DNA of 41,730 bases from Flavobacteriaceae bacterium (GTDB lineage Bacteria; Bacteroidota; Bacteroidia; Flavobacteriales; Flavobacteriaceae), in NCBI GenBank assembly GCA_002707745.1, contig PANU01000033.1, positions 1 to 41,730 of the forward strand, written 5' to 3'. Position numbers and translations under genes: made by a program. The notes under the pieces are model-generated. The model did no database searches and was not told the DNA's origin. It saw nothing but the letters and a program-made list of their open reading frames with translations. This document shows, piece by piece, positions 33,012-39,650 of this stretch (position 1 is its first letter; each line of letters opens with the position of its first letter).

Positions 33012-34329
33012 GCGGATTGGAGATTTTATTAGACTCGTTGATGTACGCAATAAAGATTTACAGGTGACTAAATTGCTAGGTTTGAGTATTTCTAAGCAGT
33101 TTATACCCTCTGTAGCGAATACGGTTGGTACAAATATGAAAAATTACAAGATTATTAAAAAGAACCAGTTCGCGTGTAGTATCATGCAGGTGCGGCGAGA
33201 TGGAAAAATGCCAGTTGCCTTGTTAGAAGAGTTTGACGAAGCCATTATATCGCAAGCCTATCCAGTTTTTGAGGTAATTGATACATCTTTGCTGTTACCA
33301 GAATATCTAATGATGTGGTTTACCCGATCTGAGTTTGATAGGCAAGCCACATTTCATGCCGTGGGTGGCGTTCGGGGAAGTCTTGAATGGGAAGATTTTC
33401 TGAATTTTGAACTCCCCCTCCCTTCCATTGAAAATCAACGAGACATTGTTGATGAATACACTACTATAGTAAACCGCATTGCTTTAAACGAGCAATTAAA
33501 TGCTAAGCTAGAAGAAACCGCACAAGCACTTTACAAACATTGGTTTGTGGATTTTGAGTTTCCATTGGGCTTATGTCACACTGAGCGCAGTCGAAGTGCT
33601 AATGCAACTGCCAATATAGATTTTTCAAAAGGATATAAAAGTAATGGTGGTAAAATGGTTTATAATGAAGAGTTGGATAAGGAGATTCCTAACGGCTGGG
33701 AAATAGGTAATATGGAGACGTTATGCGAAATTATTGATGGTGATAGAGGTAAAAATTATCCAAGTCAAGAACATTTTACCGAAAGTGGTCATTGTTTTTT
33801 TTTGAACGCAGGAAATGTTTCAAAAATCGGCTTTGATTTTAGTAATAAAAACTTTATTTCTAAAGAAAGAGATGAACTTTTAAGGAAAGGTAAATTAAAT
33901 AGAAAAGATATAGTAGTTACCTCTCGTGGTACTGTTGGAAATATTGCATTCTATAGTGATTTAATTGAGTTTGATGACCTACGTATTAATTCGGGAATGG
34001 TTATTTTTCGTGCAAAAGTGATTGAATATTCAATATTTATTTACTCGTTAATGAGAAGCCAAGAGATGGCAAGAAACATTGAAAATTTTATATCCGGTTC
34101 AGCACAGCCACAACTGCCAATTAAAGACATAAAAAAGATACCTGTTTTGATACCAAATTGTGATTTGACATTGATTTTTTCAAATTCCATGATTATAACT
34201 CAAAATCATCTTGAAATTCAAAATAAAGAAAACAGAAAATTATTAAGCCTAAAAGATTTACTACTATCTAAAATGGCAACTGTTGTAAGTGAGACTGTTG
34301 GGAGTGAGGAAGAATTAGTAACTAATTAA
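32995..34329 (+). CDS. hsdS: Type I restriction-modification specificity subunit
   Basis: A 444-aa HsdS that sets DNA sequence specificity. It has two target-recognition domains (~1-160 and ~225-400), separated by the central conserved helix (LEETAQALYKHWFVDFEFP, ~170-190). The second conserved helix is at the C-terminus (NKENRKLLSLKDLLLSKMA). Just after the central helix the peptide CHTERSRS (194-201) is the translation of a dispersed intergenic-type repeat (33574-33598). The second half is visibly more AT-rich than the first, consistent with domain exchange. It is coupled to hsdM by a 17-base overlap. The first TRD starts at once, without the usual leader before WE/GEI. Confidence 0.93.
   Translation: MRSSYRRIGDFIRLVDVRNKDLQVTKLLGLSISKQFIPSVANTVGTNMKNYKIIKKNQFACSIMQVRRDGKMPVALLEEFDEAIISQAYPVFEVIDTSLLLPEYLMMWFTRSEFDRQATFHAVGGVRGSLEWEDFLNFELPLPSIENQRDIVDEYTTIVNRIALNEQLNAKLEETAQALYKHWFVDFEFPLGLCHTERSRSANATANIDFSKGYKSNGGKMVYNEELDKEIPNGWEIGNMETLCEIIDGDRGKNYPSQEHFTESGHCFFLNAGNVSKIGFDFSNKNFISKERDELLRKGKLNRKDIVVTSRGTVGNIAFYSDLIEFDDLRINSGMVIFRAKVIEYSIFIYSLMRSQEMARNIENFISGSAQPQLPIKDIKKIPVLIPNCDLTLIFSNSMIITQNHLEIQNKENRKLLSLKDLLLSKMATVVSETVGSEEELVTN
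33574..33598 (+). repeat. Dispersed repeat inside hsdS
   Basis: TGTCACACTGAGCGC followed by AGTCGAAGTG, the same family as the two copies in the 6.8 kb terminator. It is read in frame as CHTERSRS, in the linker between the central conserved region and TRD2, and keeps the reading frame open. Confidence 0.8.
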
Positions 34330-34341
34330 AATAGATATATT

Positions 34342-34551
34342 ATGGAAAGACAAGCAGTAAGGTCATCAAATCTAGCCTCGATAGGCTATGATCCTAGTAG
34401 TCAAATCTTAGAGGTAGAATTTCACGGAGGACGTTTGTATGAATTTTATGATGTACCAGCTTCAGAGTACCGTGCTTTGATGAATGCATCTTCGCACGGT
34501 AAGTATTTTAATGCGAATATTAAGAATAATTACAACTTTAAGGAACTTTAA
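34342..34551 (+). CDS. KTSC domain protein
   Basis: A 69-aa single-domain KTSC protein: SSNLASIGYDPSSQILEVEF (~8-27), then GGRLYEFYDVPASEYRALM and the end GKYFNANIKNNY. It matches the KTSC pattern closely (Ser-Ser, Y-D-P, L-x-V-x-F, Y-x-Y-x-x-V-P, G-x-Y-F-N-x-x-I). KTSC proteins are small, often beside or fused to nucleic-acid enzymes; some carry lysyl-tRNA-synthetase-related contexts, but the activity is not settled. Its stop overlaps (TAATG) the start of a frameshifted KTSC-like gene. It sits between hsdS and the ATPase gene, in AT-rich sequence. Confidence 0.85.
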   Translation: MERQAVRSSNLASIGYDPSSQILEVEFHGGRLYEFYDVPASEYRALMNASSHGKYFNANIKNNYNFKEL

Positions 34552-34773
34552 TGTGCAACGATATAGAAACACAGGAGGGGATTCTGGCGTAGCCAGTTTG
34601 AAATAGGAACAGATTATATACGTGTTAAGTTTAGTGGTACGGTGCGCACTTATACTTACAGTTATGGACGAGCTGGCCAACATAACGTGGAGCGCATGAA
34701 ATCTCTAGCTCAACGGGGTAGTGGTTTAAATGGATATATTAATAGTTATGTAAGGGATAAGTTTGATAGGTAA
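34551..34773 (+). pseudogene. Frameshifted KTSC-like small gene
   Basis: The frame starting at ATG 34551 stops after 13 codons, but removing one base from the GGGG run at 34577-34580 restores an open frame to TAA 34773 (73 codons). The second part reads YIRVKFSGTVRTYTYSYG then SGLNGYINSYVRDKF, a KTSC-like pattern related to the preceding gene. It overlaps that gene by TAATG, as coupled genes do. The length is 74 codons plus one base, so a single G insertion, a sequencing error in a homopolymer, or programmed slippage are the options. Confidence 0.75.
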
Positions 34774-34788
34774 ATAATATTTTATAGA

Positions 34789-36933
34789 ATGGATAAATTA
34801 AAGCTAAACCTCATTAACTGTTATGGAATCAATAAACTTGAACAAGAATTAACTTTTGGTGATTTCAATACAATAGTTGTTTATGCGTCAAATGGAATTA
34901 TGAAGACTTCATTGGCTAATACATTTAATGCAATACAAAAAGGTGAACAGCCAAAAGATAGGCTATTTAATAAACCATCAACCTGCGAGATAACTTGTGA
35001 TGGGATTGCCATCAAACCAGAAATGATATCAGTAATCAAATCTTTTGACGATATTGATACCATACCAAGTCAAACAAAATTGCTAGTTGATGAAGATTCA
35101 AAAAAAGAATATGATGAGATTTACCAAGATATTGAAGAAAAGAAGCATAAACTAATAATTAGTTTGAACAAAAAATCAGGGGTTAAAAAAGATGATATTG
35201 AAAAAACAATTTGTAATGCTTTTAGAAAAAATGATTTTTATGAAATTCTTTCAGATTTTGAAAATTTAGAAGTTGGTGATGATTTTTCAGAAATTAAATA
35301 CAATGAGATTTTTAATCCAGATGTTATATCCTTTTTAAAGCAACCTAATGTTATTAAGGATATTGAAGATTACTTTGAAAAATATCAAACTATACTTGAA
35401 AAGTCATCTTTATACAAAGCAGGTATTTTTAATCCGTCTAAAGCTGATAATGTAGCAGCTAGTTTAAAGAAGGAGAATTTTTTCAATGCAGAACATTCCG
35501 TAAAATTAAAAGGAGTAGAAAAAGAATTTAAAAATTTTGAAGCCTTAAATCAAAAACTCACGGAAGAGAAAAAGGAAATAATTGAAAATGAAGACCTTTT
35601 AAAAATTGAGAAGCAGATAAAAAAGGTTGCTGTAAAAAATTTGAGAGAAATACTAGAAAAAAATAGAATTGTAAAAGAGCTTATTAATTTAGATGATTTT
35701 AATATGAAACTATGGCTCTCCTATTTTGATAAAGAGAGATTTTATATATCGGAATTATTAGAAACCTATAAAAATGGACTTGCAAAACTGAAAGAAATTG
35801 AAGAAAAGGCTGAACAACAAGCAACCGTATGGGATGAGGTGATTAAAAAATTTAAAGCACGATTTTCTGTTCCTTTTGATGTAAGGATAAAAAATAAGTC
35901 AAGTTCGATTCTTGGGAAAGATGTTCCTAATATTAATTTTATTTTTACAGATGATATTACAGGTAACGAATCTGCTTTTGAACAAAAAGAATTAGGTAGA
36001 AAAGAGATACTTAGTCAAGGAGAAAAAAGAGCGATGTATTTGCTTAACGTGATGTTTAATATTGAAGCTAGATTAGAGGAAGGAATTCCAACTTTGTATA
36101 TTATAGATGATGTTGCAGATTCTTTTGATTATAAAAATAAATACGCAATAATCCAATATTTAAAAGACATTGCTGAAATAGAAGATAATTATCAAATTAT
36201 TTTAACTCATAATTATGATTTTTTTAGAACACTTCAAAGTAGAATTTTAGGCGGCTCCAAGAGGAGATCTCATTCTTTTGTGACAATAAAAGAGGATAGT
36301 GAAATTACCTTAATTCAATCAGGTCATAAATATCAGGATGAACCATTTAATGATTGGAAAAAAAAATTAAACGAAGTTCGACCGTTACTTTCGTCTATCC
36401 CATTTGTAAGAAATATCCTTGAATTTAAGTCAGGTAATGGCACAGAACATTTTAAAACTCTAACGTCGCTTCTTCACTGTAAAACGGATACACAAACAAT
36501 TACTATTGCAGATATTAAAGCTATTTATAATGATACTATTTCTAGCAACGGATTGGACACTCATGATAATAATGAGTCAATACATAATTTATTAATGATA
36601 GAAGCTGAAGATATTTTCAATAATCATACTGAAATTTCAATAAATTTAGAAGAAAAAATAATTTTATCAATTGCTACTAGAATCAAAGCGGAAGAATATA
36701 TGTGGTCTAAAGTAAATGATAAATCCGAAATTACAAATAGTCAAACAGGGAAATTATTTAACAGATTTAAACTAGAACATGGTGAAACATTAATTAATGA
36801 ATTAAATGTTCTTGAAGAAGTTAATCTAGTTACTCCAGAAAATATTCACCTTAATTCATTTATGTTCGAGCCGATTATAGATTTGTCAATGAATCATCTA
36901 AAGAAAATTTACAACGATGTAAAAAATCTTTAA
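34789..36933 (+). CDS. SMC/ABC-like AAA ATPase inserted in type I RM locus
   Basis: A 714-aa P-loop ATPase. The N-terminus has Walker A YASNGIMKTS (Lys39), in which GIMKTS replaces the common GxGKTS. A long charged coiled-coil region (~100-340) follows. The ABC-like signature is LSQGEKRA (408-415), Walker B is LYIIDDVADSFD (Asp440-Asp441 where Asp-Glu is usual), and the switch is ILTHNYDFF (~470). The C-terminal ~200 residues carry a conserved-looking FMFEPIIDLSMNHLKK end and an isolated RFKLEH. It lies between hsdS and hsdR, the position of PrrC in the prr locus, so a defence ATPase/effector role is inferred. Markedly AT-rich. It could instead be a RloC-like regulator. Confidence 0.75.
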   Translation: MDKLKLNLINCYGINKLEQELTFGDFNTIVVYASNGIMKTSLANTFNAIQKGEQPKDRLFNKPSTCEITCDGIAIKPEMISVIKSFDDIDTIPSQTKLLVDEDSKKEYDEIYQDIEEKKHKLIISLNKKSGVKKDDIEKTICNAFRKNDFYEILSDFENLEVGDDFSEIKYNEIFNPDVISFLKQPNVIKDIEDYFEKYQTILEKSSLYKAGIFNPSKADNVAASLKKENFFNAEHSVKLKGVEKEFKNFEALNQKLTEEKKEIIENEDLLKIEKQIKKVAVKNLREILEKNRIVKELINLDDFNMKLWLSYFDKERFYISELLETYKNGLAKLKEIEEKAEQQATVWDEVIKKFKARFSVPFDVRIKNKSSSILGKDVPNINFIFTDDITGNESAFEQKELGRKEILSQGEKRAMYLLNVMFNIEARLEEGIPTLYIIDDVADSFDYKNKYAIIQYLKDIAEIEDNYQIILTHNYDFFRTLQSRILGGSKRRSHSFVTIKEDSEITLIQSGHKYQDEPFNDWKKKLNEVRPLLSSIPFVRNILEFKSGNGTEHFKTLTSLLHCKTDTQTITIADIKAIYNDTISSNGLDTHDNNESIHNLLMIEAEDIFNNHTEISINLEEKIILSIATRIKAEEYMWSKVNDKSEITNSQTGKLFNRFKLEHGETLINELNVLEEVNLVTPENIHLNSFMFEPIIDLSMNHLKKIYNDVKNL

Positions 36934-36973
36934 TTCATTATTTAGATCCTTGTAATAAAATCAAATTAAAATT

Positions 36974-38005
36974 ATGCCAAACATAAAACTAAACCAAAAG
37001 CTAAAACGCGTAGAACTCCAAAAATTTGAGCTAGATAATGAAATCGTGTTCAATTACTTTGATAAGCTACCCGCGGCAGAGCGGGATGACAAATTGGTGC
37101 GTGCGCTTTACATTGGTGTACTAGCCCTTATGGAGGATAGGTTATCCTCCTTTTTATCTAAAACCTCCAACGAGTTAGGCACCGAGTTGGAAAGCCTTAA
37201 AATGATCTTTGAGATGAAAAAGGAGCTATTTTACAAAAGCACCATCAAAGGCTCCTTGGCAGAAGATGATATTGCCAATTTCTTAAATGATTATTTTAAA
37301 AGCAAACGTATGGCAGACAAAGCATTGCTTACGGGCAATGCCGCAGGTGCGCTACCCCGCAACAAAACGGGTGATATTATTTGTGAAGTAAATGGCTCAC
37401 CAGATTTAAAAATAGCCATAGAGTGTAAGTTTGACAAAAGTGTAAAGTTGGGAGATATAGAAGGCAAAGACCTTTTTATACGAAAGACCGATACCGCATG
37501 GAGCCAGCTCATAGAAAGCAATGCCAATAGAAACTCCAAAGTAAGTATTATAGTTTTTGATATTTCGTTGGTAGACAACAGCATCTTAAAATTTAACGAA
37601 CACGTAGGCTTTATTCCAGAGATAGGGTTTATCGCTATTATAGATTCACAAAAGGGAGATTACACCAATTTGGTAATTGCTTATATGCTTGCCCGTGATA
37701 TTGCCATAAATGCTAAGACTCTAGATTTAGATAAAGATATTTTAAGCATTTTGGTCACCCGTATTTTAAAGGATATAGGGGAAATAAAAGCTATCAAAGC
37801 ATTAGTAGAGCGAAACATCGACACCAACCGCGAAATTTTAAAGCAAATTGAGAAATCTATGTTATTAATGGATTTTAATCAAAAATATCTAAGCCAGTTT
37901 CTCCAAACGGGAACACTTACCAAAAAAGACCTCCTCGACTTTTATGTGGGAGAAGATGTAAAGGACCAATACAAGTTGATTGAGAAGGAGATAAATGAAT
38001 TGTAA
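36974..38005 (+). CDS. Putative PD-(D/E)XK-fold protein
   Basis: A 343-aa soluble protein. A helical N-terminal third (~1-100, with RALYIGVLALMEDRL) is followed by a region fitting a restriction-endonuclease-like core: GDIICEV (Asp134) and, 16 residues later, AIECKFDKS (Glu150-x-Lys152). A strand-helix pattern SIIVFDISLV comes next. The C-terminal ~100 residues are helical with a coiled tendency. The D-(x)n-ExK spacing agrees with PD-(D/E)XK nucleases, but the fold is not proven. Codon use is host-like, close to hsdM and unlike the AT-rich ATPase gene before it, suggesting it has been with hsdM/hsdR longer. It starts 40 bases after the ATPase. Confidence 0.6.
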   Translation: MPNIKLNQKLKRVELQKFELDNEIVFNYFDKLPAAERDDKLVRALYIGVLALMEDRLSSFLSKTSNELGTELESLKMIFEMKKELFYKSTIKGSLAEDDIANFLNDYFKSKRMADKALLTGNAAGALPRNKTGDIICEVNGSPDLKIAIECKFDKSVKLGDIEGKDLFIRKTDTAWSQLIESNANRNSKVSIIVFDISLVDNSILKFNEHVGFIPEIGFIAIIDSQKGDYTNLVIAYMLARDIAINAKTLDLDKDILSILVTRILKDIGEIKAIKALVERNIDTNREILKQIEKSMLLMDFNQKYLSQFLQTGTLTKKDLLDFYVGEDVKDQYKLIEKEINEL

Positions 38006-38010
38006 ATTGT

Positions 38011-38511
38011 TTGAAAATGGAAGAGATAGAACAACTATTAGCGATTGCACAAAGTTTGAGAAATCAATATAATAGAGGATTTTCAATAGATGGAAATATT
38101 GTTGGAGATATTGGTGAAGTACTTGCACAACAAAAATATGACCTTGAATTATACGATGCTAATCATCCTATCCACGACGGCTATACCCCTAATGGACAAG
38201 AAGTACAGATAAGAGCTACGTTAAAGAATAAGTGTTATTTATCTATTAGAGAAAATAATAGACCCGATTATTTTTTGTTTATTCATATTGAAGCAAACGG
38301 CGAAATTGATGAAATATACAATGGCCCTGCACATTATGTTTATAATGAATATAAAACTTATGGAAAGACAGATGAACAAATTGCTCTTTTAAATGACGCT
38401 CAAAGAGTCATTAATGGGAACGCTGCTGGTTACGCTAAAATTTCTTCAAATAGACTGAGGCTAATGAATACAAACGTAGACATCAATGAAAAAATTGAAG
38501 AACGAGGATGA
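38011..38511 (+). CDS. DUF6998-like protein with nuclease-fold signature
   Basis: A 166-aa protein. The segment GNIVGDIGEVLA (Glu36 in DIGE) is followed by HDGYTPNG (Asp56) and VQIRAT (Gln66-x-Arg68). These resemble DUF6998 domains, in which a Glu / Asp / Q-x-K arrangement copies the PD-(D/E)XK core. The terminal acid and lysine are replaced by Gln and Arg, so catalysis is doubtful. I am recalling this family from its pattern, without search. ATG 38011 follows the preceding stop by five bases; ATG 38017 is an alternative. It ends in a 4-base overlap (ATGA) with the next nuclease-like gene, implying coupled expression. Confidence 0.6.
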   Translation: MKMEEIEQLLAIAQSLRNQYNRGFSIDGNIVGDIGEVLAQQKYDLELYDANHPIHDGYTPNGQEVQIRATLKNKCYLSIRENNRPDYFLFIHIEANGEIDEIYNGPAHYVYNEYKTYGKTDEQIALLNDAQRVINGNAAGYAKISSNRLRLMNTNVDINEKIEERG

Positions 38512-39647
38512 ATGAAAACCATTTAAGACTTAAACATTTTTTAGAATCTGAAACTATTCCAAAAATAAAAAAGCAACCTAAAACTTTTTTAGGGATAGCC
38601 AAGCAACCTCATTATGAAAATGTACTGACTAATATCTATGCATTTTATTTTAATGTGAATGAGGTGCATAGATTTGGAGAGGTATTTATTGCTAGTCTTT
38701 TAGAACTCATTGAGGAGAAGTTAGGAAAGGATGTGAAAGATTTTGATAGCTTTTCCGATTTTTACGTAGCAACAGAAAGCCCAACACAAAAAGGAGGGCG
38801 GATAGATTTGCTATTATTTAACGATGAGAACGCTATAATCCTAGAAAACAAGGTGTATCATACACTTAATAACGATTTAATAGATTATTGGGATACCATT
38901 ATAAAAGGACGTGAAACCAATGCTGTAGTGGGTATTGTTTTTTCACTCTTTTCCATACAATCCACAAACCATCCCCAATTTATTAATATTACTCATAAGC
39001 AATTACTTACCCGGGTAATGAATAATATAGGAGGCTATATAATGGAAGCCAATACTAAATATCTGGTTTTTCTAAAAGACCTTTATCAAAATACATTAAA
39101 CATGAGTACTAAAGCTATGAAATCAGAAGACATTCAATTTTATAAAGAACATCGTGATAATATCCATCAAACAGCTCGATTTTTAAATAGGTTTAAAGAC
39201 CACGTTAAAAAAGAGGTTGAAGCAGCTTGTAATTTACTAAATGGGGAGTCGGAATATTTAAACTTAAAAGGAACAACTAGCAATAGATTACGCTACTACG
39301 AATCAAAAGCAAACCCCGATTTAATGTTTACGATAGGTTTTGATAATTTGTTTAGAGATGATAGAAAAAATATTTGGGTAGTCGTAGAATTAAAGGGAGA
39401 TGCTTTACATGACAGAGATGTTTACAAAGAGATCGTATTTACACCCGGAGAATTGAGATTTATTAAGGAGCATGAATTCTATACTGAAAAAAACAGAGGG
39501 TGGGCTCATTTTGCGGTAGCGTTTTATCCTTATGAAATAATTGATTTTGAGGATTTACGAAATTATTTAGTAAATAAAATTAAGGAGGATAAGCTACTTT
39601 CTATTTTCAATAAATTAAATGATTTTCTTACAGACCGAAAAAAATAA
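38508..39647 (+). CDS. PD-(D/E)XK nuclease superfamily protein
   Basis: A 379-aa protein. The core GGRIDLLL (Asp100) and AIILENKVYH (Glu113-x-Lys115) with an upstream Glu (FIASLLELIEEKL) form a clear PD-(D/E)XK signature of the family related to restriction-type and transposon-encoded nucleases. The C-terminal ~150 residues (RFLNRFKDHVKKEVEA... RDDRKNIWVVVELKG) look like a second, possibly DNA-binding module. It overlaps the DUF6998-like gene by 4 bases, and hsdR begins three bases after its stop, so it is expressed with the RM locus. It could be the nuclease effector of the inserted module. Confidence 0.7.
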   Translation: MNENHLRLKHFLESETIPKIKKQPKTFLGIAKQPHYENVLTNIYAFYFNVNEVHRFGEVFIASLLELIEEKLGKDVKDFDSFSDFYVATESPTQKGGRIDLLLFNDENAIILENKVYHTLNNDLIDYWDTIIKGRETNAVVGIVFSLFSIQSTNHPQFINITHKQLLTRVMNNIGGYIMEANTKYLVFLKDLYQNTLNMSTKAMKSEDIQFYKEHRDNIHQTARFLNRFKDHVKKEVEAACNLLNGESEYLNLKGTTSNRLRYYESKANPDLMFTIGFDNLFRDDRKNIWVVVELKGDALHDRDVYKEIVFTPGELRFIKEHEFYTEKNRGWAHFAVAFYPYEIIDFEDLRNYLVNKIKEDKLLSIFNKLNDFLTDRKK

Positions 39648-39650
39648 CCA

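Noticed and set aside
36760-36780. HEPN RNase motif (RFKLEH) in the ATPase C-terminus
   Set aside because: A single R-x4-H match without the usual polar residue after Arg is expected by chance; mentioned only as something to test.
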